DNA from: Callorhinus ursinus
Lineage: Eukaryota; Chordata; Mammalia; Carnivora; Otariidae
Direction: 5' to 3'
Length of the DNA stretch: 64,000 bases
Assembly: GCF_003265705.1 (NCBI RefSeq)
Contig: NW_020312968.1
Location: forward strand, 5,774,162 to 5,838,161
Part shown: one piece after another, positions 23,981 through 35,335 of the stretch
Layout: every line of letters begins with the position of its first letter
Position numbering within the stretch: the stretch's first letter is position 1
Made by a program: the position numbers and the translations under genes
The notes under the pieces: model-generated
Seen by the model: only the letters and a program-made list of their open reading frames with translations
Databases searched by the model: none
Told to the model about the DNA's origin: nothing

Positions 23981-24959
23981 TTCAGTTCTCTTCCTTCACT
24001 TTTGTTCATATTATCCATTTTTCTTTGGAAATCAGAAAGCAGCCTCAAATAATTATTATATTGAGCCTCTTTAACATAAAAGTGATTTGATATCAAAACA
24101 ACAATTATTTTTCAAATAAAAATACATAGTACCCACTAATCAAATCTTTAACATTGATAGTTAATTCAGAGGATTCCCTTGCTTTTGAATTTAGGAATTA
24201 AGTCTGTTCTCCAGACTGATTACAGAGTTTTAAAATGACAGAGTGGGGAATCACTTAGTGTAACTCATTTTGTGGTTAACACAAATACGGGTTCCCCAGA
24301 AGCAAAAGACATCCTCGAAAACCACCATCATCTGAGAGGTTTGAACTGCTGTAATAAGAGCTGACGTATTAATGAATTCAAACCTTACCTCTCGCTTTTA
24401 ACTCCTGGCATGCAGAGCTCAAGACATTAAGTCTGTCTCTAAGTTGTCAGTGCTACTTAAGAATCCTGTGTTTAACAATCAAAACTCTGGCATCATCTTC
24501 TGGCTATGTTACATTTGGATCATATCAAGCCAGTGAACCGCTGATGGGGCTGTGGGCTTGCTCAGATGCCAACCCATGATAGGCTCCTTGCCTACTACCC
24601 TTTCATGTGAATGTGATGTATTAAGCACTTTCTGATGTTTTAGAGTAGACTGATTTAATTTCTTATAAGAACAATTAGAAGAATGAAATTAGATTAATAT
24701 TGAGTTTAAGATTTTCAAATCCAGGTTTGACCCTATTTGCCATTTGACATTTAAAACAACAAGAGAAAAGCAATCTGACAGATAATTAAGGAGGTTTCTG
24801 GGTTTTTTTACAGAGTGCTCCCTATCTCAGAGAACTGTAACACCTTCCTTCCGTGTTACCAAATCAGAAAACAAGGCATGTACTTTTTCCTCACTATATA
24901 ACTAACCCACCAACAAGTTGCAACAATGTGACATCCTGATTATCTTCATAATTTTAACT
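23981..24959. other. No gene recognised; unique DNA
   Basis: No repeats recognised. 24640-24780 is AT-rich with several TTAAT/ATTAG sites. Confidence 0.4.
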
Positions 24960-25621
24960 TATCTTCAACTGCCCTAGTACCATCCTGCTCCATGGCATCA
25001 CCATGTCATACCTTGTATGATCCTTGTAAAAGCCTCCTGTAGGTCTCCTCACAGTCACTGCGGTCCCTTCCAATCAGTTCTCCACAGGGTAGCTTATTAT
25101 CCTTAGAAAACACATCTGTTTATAGCCCTTCCACCTCCATTCTCTTCTGTTCAGACCCGCTTGCTTGCTCGCTCCCTGGGCATGCTGCTCCTGTCCCTGC
25201 TTAAAACCCTTCAGCAGTTCCTCAGAACCTGCTCCATCCCTCCATTCCTCTTGCCTTCTCTGGAGGACTGGATTGCTTTATTAGGACTTTAGAGTTTCTA
25301 TGTTGCTTCCTGCTACAGGGCTCTAGTGCAGTCTTTTCCCTTTACCAGGAGCACACCCTTCATTTCCCCTGTCTAGGAAAATCTTAAACCACTCTGTGGA
25401 AATGAGCTCCATCGTCACTTCCTCAATCATGCCTTCCTGGGCCAACCCTGATAAGGTCAAATCCCATCGTTAAGTGTTCTTACAGCATCGTGAGTCTCCA
25501 CATGAAAGTGTTTAATGTAGTTACCCTTTTTTCACTGAACTAAGTGACTGTTTCAATAACATCATCGTCGACGTCCACTGGACTGCTGGTTCTTTGAAGG
25601 CAATAACCAGGGTATTATTTT
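24960..25621 (+). mobile_element. LINE-2 (L2), 3' portion
   Basis: It follows L2 in sense orientation: ccttcagcagttcctcagaa, cttcctcaatcatgccttcc and a ggttctttgaaggcaataac block near the 3' end. Two nested SINEs then interrupt it, and the last L2 bases probably resume at 26040. Confidence 0.75.
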
Positions 25622-25632
25622 TGGGTTTTTTA

Positions 25633-25842
25633 AATTTTTTATTTATTTATTTTTTAAAGATTTTATTTATTTATTTGACAGAGAGAGACACAGCGAGAGA
25701 GGGAACACAAGCAGGGGGAGTGGGAGAGGGAGAAGCAGGCTTCCAGCAGAGCAGGGAGCCCGATGCAGGGCTCGATCCCAGGACCCTGGGATCATGACCT
25801 GAGCCTAGGGCAGACGCTTAACAACTGAGCCACCCAGGGGCC
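25633..25842 (-). mobile_element. Can-SINE inserted into another SINE's tail
   Basis: Antisense young-type Can-SINE, with T-rich tail, aagattttatttatttattt and a gccacccagggg head. Short tgggttttt duplicates flank it (25622-25632 and 25843-25853). The right-hand duplicate lies in the T-run that is the tail of the next SINE, so this copy inserted into the older copy's poly-A tail. Confidence 0.9.
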
Positions 25843-25849
25843 CCTGGGT

Positions 25850-26031
25850 TTTTTTTTAAGATTTACTTTATTTTGAGAGAGAGAGAGAGAGCGTGCAGAT
25901 GGGAGAGGAGGGGCAGACTCCCCATTTCCCCTCTCAGCAGGGAGCCCGAAGTGGGGCTCAATCCCAGGACCCTGAAATCATGACCTGAGCCCAAGGCAGA
26001 TGCTTAACCAATGAGCCACCCAGGCCTCCCA
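25850..26031 (-). mobile_element. Older Can-SINE, antisense
   Basis: It has tttaagatttactttatttt, a GA-rich tract, cagcagggagcccgaagtgg and gagccacccaggcctccc. It is more diverged than its neighbour at 25633 and has lost the typical AAATAAATAAA tail form. Confidence 0.85.
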
Positions 26032-26039
26032 ACAATAGT

Positions 26040-26165
26040 TATTTCGATATTTTCTCCACTTCCCATTTAAGGTGGAGTTTACACTCTATTTATATTTGAA
26101 TCCCACCACTCAGAGTAGTGCTTCTCACATGATGGACATTGAAGATGTATTAAGTGAATACATAA
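26040..26165 (+). mobile_element. L2 3' end, continuation after nested SINEs
   Basis: The block from cagagtagtgcttctcaca through ggacattgaagatgtatt to agtgaatacataag matches the L2 3' terminus in sense orientation. Confidence 0.5.
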
Positions 26166-26836
26166 GTGGCTAGTGTATGAACTTCCATCATTTTCTAAGA
26201 GTAACATAAAAATAGAACTTTATAATTGTTCATGCCAATTAGTGGAACACAATATTAATTGTCCTGCTCTGACTGTTATGTCTAAGAGAAGCCCTGAACG
26301 TTCTTTGCAAAGTTCTACCCTCCAGGAGCTGTTACCCTGATTCCAGGGAAGAGAGCCATATGAAACAAAGGCGCAAGTCCAAGTTGGTGATAGCTCTAAT
26401 TAGACCACATAATCACTCAATTACATAACCATGAAGGCATGCCATGCTTCTAAATCTGTAATTGCAATGTATCCATTGCAATTGGATCCAGAGGAAATTG
26501 AAACTGCAGTGCTATTTGTTGAGAGGCAGAAGTTATGAGAAAAACTAGTTGGAACATTGTTTTAAAGAACAGGCTCACTGTAAGAGTATTCCAAAATGTA
26601 ATTCCCAATTAGACTATAATGTAATTATAAGAAAGAAAACGTACAGGTAGAGGCATGATCAGAGATGAGGCTGATCTTCATTCTGAAGGCAGTGGGGAAT
26701 CATGGAAGGAAGACACAAAAGGGAGGCATGCCCAGAATTACCTTTTGGAGAGGCAATCTGGGTGCCAAAGTGGAGAATGTATTGGAAGCTCAGAAGAATT
26801 ATTTTTTTTGAAATGTCCAGATAACACAAAATGATA
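26166..26836. other. Candidate conserved non-coding/regulatory stretch
   Basis: 26380-26640 has a cluster of TAATTA/CAATTA-type cores (ctctaattagacc, ctcaattacat, gtaattgcaatg, cccaattagac) and a perfect palindrome at 26460-26483. No repeat or coding pattern. The cluster resembles homeodomain-factor sites, but function is inferred only. Confidence 0.4.
26460..26483. repeat. Perfect inverted repeat, 10-bp arms, 4-bp spacer
   Basis: Arms aattgcaatg and cattgcaatt are exact reverse complements around tatc. They could form a short hairpin or be a dimeric ATTGCAAT-type factor site. Confidence 0.9.
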
Positions 26837-27060
26837 TATAGATTTAATGAAATCTCTATCAAAAAGGAAAGGAAAGGAAAGGAAAGGAAAGGAAAGGAAA
26901 GGAAAGGAAAAGGAAAGAAAAGAAAGACATATGAGGTAATGTATGTGTGAATTAACTTAGGAAGAATTTTTTCACAATGTATCCCTATATCATATCATTA
27001 CATTGTACACTTAAAACATCTTATAATTTTATTAGTCATTTATACCTCGATAAAGCAGAA
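26837..27060 (+). mobile_element. L1M-type remnant: short ORF2 piece and 3' end
   Basis: agatttaatgaaatctctat (from 26840) resembles an L1 ORF2 phrase. After the GGAAA tract, tacattgtacacttaaaaca and tttatacctcgataaag match an L1M 3' end in sense orientation. Confidence 0.5.
26862..26930. repeat. (GGAAA)n microsatellite
   Basis: About eleven GGAAA units, then degenerate AAAGA. Confidence 0.95.
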
Positions 27061-27359
27061 GAAGGTAGATAAGTCTGTTTTATTAATCAAGGGAGAGCAA
27101 TGATAACCAGAATTAAGGATTTTGAGTTGAGGTGAAGGGGATCAAATAATCTGTAAGTGATAAAATTGATAGAAAACAACTTGCGGTCAGATGTGCGGCT
27201 TTCTGCTTTGGTCAGCTGGGTAACCGTGGCACCCTTGACTTGGACTTCAGTTGAAGTGGAAAAGACCTTGAGCAATTGATATAGTTGGGATGTGTTCCGC
27301 TTGGGATGCTTGTACAGAGACCAAGAAAGCCCTCCTTTCGTGCTCCCCCAATAGCTCAT

Positions 27360-27547
27360 ACGTATCTTGTCGCAATGTGTACTTTCTGTTGTAACTGTTA
27401 CTCATTAATTATTCTTCTTCACTAACCTGAACTATTTGAAGAAGTCCCCTCCCTCTTTAACAAGTGTAGCGCAGAGTTCCTTTCATATAGTAGGCATTCA
27501 GTAAGTATTTTTTGAACGAACTGATTGAATGCCACTCTTTGAATGAA
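27360..27547 (+). mobile_element. L2 3' end fragment
   Basis: atagtaggcattcagtaagt followed by tttgaacgaactgattgaat is the characteristic L2 3' terminus. Confidence 0.65.
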
Positions 27548-28819
27548 TGATATGGCGTGCAAACATGAAATCATGAAGCTTAAGGCAGAGGTTAGGGCTG
27601 GAAATAAGTTTACTGTTGTTTGTTTTTTCTAACTCATCAGCAGATAAATGTTCATTAAAGGCAATTATGCAAGTTCAGGGAATTTTTCAGAAATGGAAAA
27701 AAAATAGTTGAGTCATCAGAGAAATAAAGACCAAAAAATAATAAATGGGGAAATTTGGGTTGGGGATGTTAATTGGAAAAGTCAGCTGAAAAGGAAAATC
27801 ATAAGTACATACATAGCCACTTCAAACTCTGTATTTTAACTTAAAAGTAGAGTGTATTTTTATTTGCCAACCTTTCTTTGAAGTGGGGTCAAGGCCTTTT
27901 CTACTGAAATTTAATTTTGTTCACGGAAACCACACTACACTTACAAAGGCAGTGTTTATCATTTCCAAATTTGATTTCTTTAACTAAAGTAAAATTTTTT
28001 TTTAATATTTTGGAGCAATGTGAGTGGAAAATTAAAAATGCTTTACATTCCCCCTCAAAGTTTCATTTCACAGTTCTTGTGCCCACCCAATTTGCCATAC
28101 TGTTTTCTTTTTTCACTTATTTCTACTTTATTTCTAAAAGCACGCTGCATTGATACACACCCACACAAACACACACCCACATCATGTGGCTTTTTTAGGT
28201 AATACTTGATTAAATTACATAATTACTAGAACAAATATCACTAACTTAAAACAAGTTAGTTATAAACACAACTGAAGTTTGGGAAGCATGTAACCGTGTT
28301 AGTAGGAGTAGAAATATTCAGGTGCATTAGAAACTTGCTTACTTGCCTCCTAGCAGTAAGATCTAGTTGCACTAAAAAAATGGAAAACTTGGATAATTCA
28401 AGTCACTTAAGTGGCTATGGGTTAAGAGAGCTTCTACTGTGTTTTTTAAATGTGATTTGATTGACCTGAGATGGAGGAAGGAAAATGAAAACACACGTTT
28501 TAGCAGAGGAGAAAGGAAACCAGTAGCTATAGTAAGTTGATACAAGGGAAAAAAAAGACATTTGATGAGCCATGCAGTGGGATCTTCTTAATCCAGACGA
28601 GAACTTACAAAGAATGGAACTGTTTTCGCTTTGTATTTTGTGCACTTAGGACCAAAAATCCAAAAATTCAGAATAATGTTTAAAAAATTAAAATTCTCCC
28701 TTTCTTCCCCATATCCCATTTTCCAAAGCTTAATGAATTTCTTATCTTTTCAGAACTTGCAAAAGCCAATTTTTATGTGTATTTATTTCTCCTCTCTCTA
28801 ATGTCTCTTCTACATTTAA
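27548..28819. other. No gene recognised; unique AT-rich DNA
   Basis: No repeats recognised beyond a short CA-rich run (28155-28180). The 76-codon minus frame at 28415-28645 has no recognisable content. Confidence 0.4.
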
Positions 28820-29495
28820 AAAATTAATATGCAATATTTTATTAGTTTCAGGTGTCATCATAGTGATTCAAATTTTTATACATTACAAAATGATCCATTT
28901 GTCACCAAAGTTGTTAAAACGTTATTGCCTATATCCCTATGCTGTACATTACATTCCCATGACTTATTTATATATAGCTAGAAATTATGTACCTGTTTCC
29001 AATTGGAATTTTATGAAGGTAGTCTCTGTGAAGATAGATAAATCATAGTTAGTTACAAAGATATTTTTTATAGCTATATAGTATTCTACTGTTTAGATAT
29101 AGTATAATTCCTTGAACCAATTTCCCATTGATAGGGACCATGTCTGTTTTCCATGGCCAATTCTGGTTTATGCATGATATCTGTGCATCATTGTTAATAG
29201 TTCTTTCATTCATTCTCAGAATTGTCCCAATTAATATGATAAATTGTGTGGTCACCTACCTACAAATAAACACTGAGTTTATTTCTATCATTATTATTAT
29301 TACCCACATTACTGAAATACAATTTTTAAATAAACCTTTCACACTTGTGATAATATTTCTGAGAATAAATAATTATAACTGGAACTGCTGGATCAAAGAA
29401 TCTGTGCCCTTTTAATTTTGATGAATATCACCAAATGACCTTTCAAGAAGTTTATACCCATGTCTACTTCTTTTAATAGGGATGATGTCAATCTC
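28820..29495 (-). mobile_element. L1M-type LINE-1 3'UTR, antisense
   Basis: Reverse-oriented L1 3'UTR phrases occur in order: gtgattcaaatttttataca, tacattacaaaatgatcc, agtattctactgtttagata and ggaactgctggatcaaagaa. The same element may continue at 30000-30190, with L2 sequence between. Confidence 0.65.
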
Positions 29496-29519
29496 AGAGG
29501 AACCTGATTTAAATATAAG

Positions 29520-29995
29520 TTCATTATTATGTCCTTCATGACCTGGCACTTTCCTACTTCTCTGATCCCATCAAATACTATCCTCCCTATTCATTTTGCT
29601 ATAACCACACTATTGACAATAGGCTAAAAATACCCCTGCCTCAGGACATTTGCACTTGCTGTCCTATCGGCCTGGGACACTCTGACCCAAATTTTTATAT
29701 AACTTGCTCTCTCACTTAATTTGGGCTTCTGTTTTATAGAGAGGTATGCTGACCACCTTATGAGAAAGTATTATTCTATCAATCATTACCTATCTTTTCA
29801 CTATGATGTATTTCTTTTTATCAATATATGACATATCATTGTGTGTTTGTTTTCCTTCTCCCTGCTAAAATGTTAACTTCTTGAGCCAGAGACATCTATC
29901 TTGGTTCCTGCTATTTTCTCATTGCCTAGAAATGTGCTTGGCATGTGGAGGAAACTCAGTATATGTGTGTTATCAGTGAATAAATAAAAAGTGTA
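29520..29995 (+). mobile_element. LINE-2 (L2), 3' portion
   Basis: It has catgacctggcactttccta, caggacatttgcacttgctg, gttaacttcttgagccagag and a tcagtgaataaataa end, in L2 sense order. Confidence 0.75.
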
Positions 29996-29999
29996 AGAG

Positions 30000-30190
30000 T
30001 GTGCTTGTTTCCCACAACAGATATCATCAAATATTATTGTCTTTTGCCAATTTGATAACAATGGTATCTGGTAATTTTAATTTGCTTGTCTTTAATCATG
30101 AGGAGATTGTGCAGTTTAGTATATTATTAGCAATTTCAATTTATTTTGTTCTGTGAGTTTTCTCTGCATGTATTTTGTTAGCCAGTCCAC
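30000..30190 (-). mobile_element. L1M-type LINE-1 3'UTR piece, antisense
   Basis: ttgccaatttgataacaatg and ttaatttgcttgtctttaat resemble the reversed L1M 3'UTR following the 28820-29495 piece. Confidence 0.45.
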
Positions 30191-30221
30191 TTGAGTTAGT
30201 GACTAAAATTTAAGGTGAGAC

Positions 30222-30328
30222 TGGCAGGTTGGAGGTAAGATGGAGGAGGACTAGGGTGACCCTAAGCCTGTCTCCTCACTCGAACACAGCTAGATAAATA
30301 TCAAATCATTCTGAACACCTACAGTGAG
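30222..30328 (+). mobile_element. 5'-end-only LINE-1 fragment (older carnivoran type)
   Basis: It reads ggaggtaagatggaggagga at the start and ends ttctgaacacctacag. It aligns with the reverse complement of 1050-1145 in this window, the first ~100 bases of the young L1 5'UTR (aagatggcggaggag ... ttctgaacacctac). The resemblance stops abruptly after that. A fragment with only the L1 head is atypical, because TPRT truncation normally removes the 5' end. Confidence 0.65.
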
Positions 30329-31500
30329 AGTGGGAGGCATGGTTGTGTGCCTTCTGCACTGTATTCAGCTGTCTGGGTACAGAAGTGCAGTAGATAGAGT
30401 TGGATGTAACCTGCTAGACAAATACAAAGCAAGGGCAGTTAGGTAAGCGGATCCAGTGGAGTGGCTACAATGATGAAGAACATGTAATATTTTCTAGGTT
30501 AAAATGAAAGGAAGAGATTTGGAGGAGGGGAGTTGAAACAGAGAAATTTGTAAGATCAATCAATTTTAGGTCTCAGTAGAGTCAAATAAGTGTTCTAATT
30601 TTTTTCAAATGTTCTGCTGAGAAATCAAAACTACAGATATTGCTATAAAAAAAAAATGCCAGTGTGAAGATTCAGCTTTACAGATGGGTGGTATGATTTT
30701 AAAGATGCTCAAACAATCTAAAGATTAATCTAGAACTGCTCAGTAAAATACATATTCATGACCACTATGATCTAGTAGCTAGTTCTATACTAGGGTGACA
30801 TTCTCGATGTAGTGTGTGGTGGCAAATAGTTGGGAGCAATTTGAGAGAGTCAGTGGGTAAATTTATAGGTGAAATATGGTGGGTGCCCATCAGGATGTAT
30901 ATCACGTCCCAGTTGGGGTTTACACATATTGTACTGTTCTGTACCTCTTATGCCTCAGCTGCACACCCACACCTCAGGAATTTTCTCTGGGCTGCTCATG
31001 CTGCCAACTACTTTCCCCAGAAAGGCATCTTTCTTTCTTCCATTCTGCCAATAGGAGGCGCTAGAAGAAATTATCAGGCAGGGTTGAAAGGAGGATGAAA
31101 AGTTCTTCGTGATCCTGTTTCCTGATTGTCCTATTGTCAAAGTTGCTGCCTACAGAAGCTGTTGGGTCGGCGTCCAGCTTCTGGCGGCCTCCTCTTTATC
31201 TGAGCTCCTCCAGAAATATCAACAGAGGCAGATGGCAGCCCCGCCAGGAAGGTCTGAGCCCCAGTCCCATGAGAGCCTCTCCTCTAAGCGCCTAGATTTC
31301 TCTTCCTTTGTGTTGCCCTAGCCCTCAAGTTTATAGATTCTTGCTATAGCTCATTTATGTGGGTTACCTTCGTTTTTTTCCCTATTTTTTTTTTTAGCTC
31401 TCCAAAAGGGCTGCAACTGCCGTTATCCCCTCTGCATGAAATGGTTCCTGTAGTACTTCCTGAGATAAATGTATTTTTAAAATGGGGCTGACTGAGTTTG
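30329..31500. other. No gene recognised; possible old LTR-like sequence at 30930-31330
   Basis: 30930-31330 is less AT-rich (tctgccaataggaggcgct and surrounding text) and vaguely resembles old LTR material, but no family could be named. Overlapping short open frames in several phases lie here and none has protein-like features. Confidence 0.3.
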
Positions 31501-31640
31501 ACTACTCAGTAGTGTCCGTGGAACCACACAGTTGCAATGTGAATGTATTTAATACCACTGAACTATACACTTAACAATGGTTAAAGTGGTTAGATTTTAT
31601 GTTACTTATATTTTGCCATAGTAAAAAAAAAAAAAAAAAA
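31500..31640 (+). mobile_element. L1M-type 3' end with A-run
   Basis: actgaactatacacttaaca, aatggttaaagtggttagat and atattttgccatagt followed by 18 A are a sense L1M 3' terminus and tail. Confidence 0.65.
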
Positions 31641-31753
31641 CGGAGTTGGAAGAAAAAGGAAACAAATTTAAATCACAACATAATGCATTTCTATACATTA
31701 AAACTATAACTATGCAGAATAACTCTACGCAACTCTCCCTAACCCTTCCCCTT

Positions 31754-31990
31754 AGGGCAAAGTTTCTCAGCCACAGCACTATAGACTTTTGGAGCCAGGT
31801 AGTTTTTTGTTGTGGAGGGCAGAAGCTGCTCTGTGCTTTATGGGGTATTTGGCAGCAGCCCTAGCCTCTACTTACTATATGCCAGGGGCACCTCCATCCA
31901 GTGGTGACAACGAAAAACACTTCGAATATTGCAGGATGTCTTCTGGTGGTCAGTCACCGCCCCTGCCAGTGATTTGGCACCACTGTGTTA
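31754..31990 (-). mobile_element. MER5A hAT-Charlie DNA transposon
   Basis: Reversed MER5A: agtttctcagccacagcact, ttgttgtggagggcagaagc, ctagcctctacttactatat, catccagtggtgacaacg and a degenerate left terminus. It contains small insertions relative to the copy at 8976. Confidence 0.75.
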
Positions 31991-32429
31991 GGGAATGACA
32001 ACAAATTGTCTCACTTGTGAATTTGGGGAAAAGGTGGCTGCTTCTACCTTTTCTTCTCTGGGATTGATTTGCTTTCAGAGAGTATTGTGTGCTGGCCTGT
32101 TCTTAAATGGTGAAGACTTTGCCTCCAAAGTCTTCAGTGGATTTTTGGTGCTAACTATGGGTCAGTACCAAGCAGTCCATCATTTGCACATACTTGGGCA
32201 GGATTCCCCAGCTCTCTCAGGTATTTTTATTTCAATATGTCTGACTCCTGAATTTCTCAGGGTTATTTTTTAGTTCCTACACACCTCAGCTAAGGTTCAC
32301 TGGGCTGGGCGGTGAGATGTGAACCGGATGGGGAACTGAGGGATTCCTTCTGAGTCTCCTTTGCTGACTTTTCCTTGTCAGTTTTCTCTCTTCATGGTCA
32401 AGCATCCCAGGGCTCTGTAATTGGTCCTA

Positions 32430-33460
32430 GTATCTGTCTTCATTCATTGCTTATATGATCCCATCTAGGGACACACAACTTTTAATGCCATCTCTTTGAT
32501 GAATTCTGTGATTTCTCTGCTGAACTCTAGTCTTGTATATCTAATTATCCACTCAAAATAATCAGTTGGGTGTCCACTCGATATATCAAATGCTAATATC
32601 TGAAAATAAGCTTCTGATTTCTACCTCACCATCTCTGTCAACCAGCCCGCTCTTCTTGCAGTATACCCCCATCATGGAAAATGGAGGCTCTGTTCTCTCC
32701 ATTGCTTAAGCCACAGCTTTTTAATTCCCTGCTTTCTTTCTTCTTCCATGGCAGAAAGTTGCACTATTCTGTTCATTTATCTTCAAAGTATATCCAGAAA
32801 TTTCACCACTTCTCACGACTTTCACTATGACTACCATGATTCAAGCCACCAAGTCCCACAGCCCCTGACTATACCTGTAATTGCCTCTTACAGTCTCATT
32901 TCCACACCAAATTGAGTACGATTCATTTAAAATGTCTTACATTTATATCCTCACATTTTCCAGTAGCTTCCCATTTTGCCTTCATTCAACGTAACAGCTG
33001 CTGTCCTCGCTGGGGCTACAAGGCTATGTGATCTGCCTTCTCTCTGCCTCTTCAGGCTCATCTCCTTGTCACTCTGCTCCAGCCATCCCCTCTGCTCCTG
33101 TGTACTTTCTGTTTCCTGTGCCTTGAATGAACTATTTCCTGATGCCCACAAAGTGTTCTCCTTTCCTTCAACTCTCTACTCAAATGTCTCTTCCTCAAAG
33201 AGATCTTTCTTGACCAATTTATCTTAAGTAACTTTCCTACCTTCCCTTGTCTCTTGCTTCCCTCTTTTTGTTCCATTAATCATAACCTGAAATATTATAC
33301 ACTTGTGTCTTTATAGGTATATTTTTATATTTCTCCTATAGCATATACACTTCATGAAAGCAGGAATGGTGTTTCATTTACTGGTTGATGCCTTGGGCTG
33401 TAACAGTGCCTGCCATGGGTTCCCAGCTCATATTTGGTAAAATAATAAATAAATAGACCT
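32430..33460 (+). mobile_element. LINE-2 (L2), long 3' portion
   Basis: About 1 kb in sense order: ctctgctgaactctagtctt, atccagaaatttcaccactt, attcaagccaccaagtccca, ctctactcaaatgtctcttc, tacacttcatgaaagcagga and a final ggtaaaataataaataaat. The best-preserved L2 in the window. The 32976-33227 (+) and 32951-33151 (-) open frames fall inside it. Confidence 0.8.
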
Positions 33461-34641
33461 CATAAAATGTGTTGAACAGTCTAGATAGACTTAATTTGAA
33501 ATTGGAAATTGATTAGGGAATGGAAGTTCCTAGGGTACAGTAGCTGTGTAGTTAATTTAATAAAAGTGATCTTTGCACCTATTTTCAAGACTTCTAACAG
33601 CAAAATCAAACTTATTCAATAGTTGGCCCGAGAGTATACACAGAAGCTGTGGTTGGGATTATAAGAACAGTCTGATAAACTGGTCACAGGACTGCATTAA
33701 CAGATTGCTGATTTCCTTCCCAAAATGGTGATAGTCACAGTTTGGTTAACCATAGACTTAAAAACTGAAAAGAACATAAAGCCAGAAAGATTAAGGATGG
33801 GAAATCCACTTTTTCCTAGCTTTATATTTTCATGTAGACACTAACTCTTCTTGTTCTCTGCCTCCTTGCACTTCTCCGGGGGGGAGATGAGAATGAGCCA
33901 ATTGGTGTAGCTTAGACAATTTCCCCCTACTTTCTCTTTGCAAATTCAGGAAAGCCTGAGCTTTGACCTACTCTAGACCTTTTGGGAAGCCTAGCAGTAA
34001 AAAAACTGCACTCTTACAAGGAAAGGACTATGGTTTGTTTTTTGTTGTTGTTGTTGGCTTTTTTTTTTTTTTTGAGGGTAGAGATGTCTATTTCAGGGAT
34101 ATACTATTAGCACATCTATATAGATAACAATTCTTAAGCCATGTGTTTGCATTTTGCATAATCAGTGATAAAGGTGCTACTTGGAGCTCCATTTGCCTGT
34201 TTGAACATTTTTCATTCTCAGTCAGTGCAGAAACCAGGCAAGAGGGAGAGGTGTGCAATTTATTAGATCCTTCATTCCAGCTACTTCATACTTCTGCTTA
34301 TTTAAAATGGATTAGCTGTCTATATTTTGCAGGTTTGAGAAAATTTAAGATGATGTATGTAAGAGTACTCAAAAATGGTGTGAGCAATTCAAAACATTCT
34401 TCTTCAAAGGAAGTTAAGTATCCCATTTCCAGTCTGGGTGTACATCAGCCTAGGCATCCTGTAGCAAAGTTACAATGGCCAGTCCTAACCTTTGAGAGCC
34501 TTCCTGAATCCCACAAGTTTTCATGATGTCTACAAACTTCTATGATGCCCAGTTTTTATTGCACACTTAAAAAAACTGCAAGGATTTAGAACATTTCACT
34601 AAAAACAAACATATAACTTGGTATGCTGAGGTCATTTAGTC
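33461..34641. other. No gene recognised; unique DNA
   Basis: Contains a (GTT)n plus T-run tract at 34037-34072. A 127-codon plus-strand open frame (34143-34526) lacks motifs and homology that I can recognise. Confidence 0.4.
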
Positions 34642-34659
34642 AATTATAAATTCCTTTTT

Positions 34660-34852
34660 GGGGCACCTGGGTGGTTCAGTCATTAAGCGTCTGCCTTCGG
34701 CTCAGGTCATGATCCCAGGGTCTTGGGATTGAGCCCCGCATCGGGCTCCCTGCTCCGCGGGGAGCCTGCTTCTCCCTCTCCCACTCCCCCTGCTTGTGTT
34801 CCCTCTCTCACTCTCTCTCTCTGTCAAATAAATAAATAAAATCTTTAAAAAA
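34660..34852 (+). mobile_element. Can-SINE (full length, sense)
   Basis: ggggcacctgggtggttcag through ctccctctcccactccccc to a tcaaataaataaataaa tail. Flanks aattataaattccttttt (34642-34659) and aattataaattccctttt (34853-34870) form an 18-bp duplication with one mismatch. Confidence 0.95.
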
Positions 34853-34884
34853 AATTATAAATTCCCTTTTCTGCCAAGTTATCC

Positions 34885-35085
34885 TTTTTTTTTTTTTTTT
34901 GAAAATTTTATTTATTTGCAAGAGAGCGAGCATGCATGAGCCCGGGTGGGGGGGTCGCAGAGGGAGAAGCAGACTCCCCGCAGAGCAGGGAGCCCACTGT
35001 GGGTGGAACTCGATCCCAGGACCCCAGGATCAGGACCTGAGCAGAAGGCAGATGCTTAACCAACTGAGCCACCCAGGCGCCCCCA
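34885..35085 (-). mobile_element. Can-SINE (antisense), inverted relative to the neighbour
   Basis: A T18 run, ttttatttatttgcaagaga, ccgcagagcagggagccc and gccacccaggcgccccc. Near-identical flanks gccaagttatcc (34873) and gctaagttattc (35086) mark the insertion. With the sense copy at 34660 it forms a head-out inverted SINE pair separated by about 30 bases. Confidence 0.92.
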
Positions 35086-35335
35086 GCTAAGTTATTCTTA
35101 TTAAGACAAATGTGGTAACTGCAGTCATCACAGTAAGGAGCCACTTTACTGCGTCTGTAAGTTAAGTAATTGTTACCCTTTGAGAAGTTTGGGAAAAAAA
35201 AACAAAACAACACCACCAAATATTACTTCCAGACAACTAAGGAGGTCATTTTGTGTAATTATTTGTTCATAATTTTAGAAGTAGGTGCTTTCTACTATAA
35301 GTGGATAGCGTTAGATTTCATTATAAATGAGGACG

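Noticed and set aside
27087..27359. 90-codon minus-strand frame considered as a processed pseudogene of a ribosomal or mitochondrial protein
   Set aside because: No family match could be made and no poly-A tail or target duplication is visible.
30930..31330. Considered the same LTR family as 37140-37470
   Set aside because: Only a few short words are shared and no consistent alignment could be made by eye.
34143..34526. 127-codon plus-strand open frame
   Set aside because: No motif or exon signals and composition typical of unique non-coding DNA.
34660..34740. tRNA gene-like A and B box sequences in SINE heads
   Set aside because: They belong to tRNA-derived Can-SINEs. The acceptor stem is not paired, so no functional tRNA gene.
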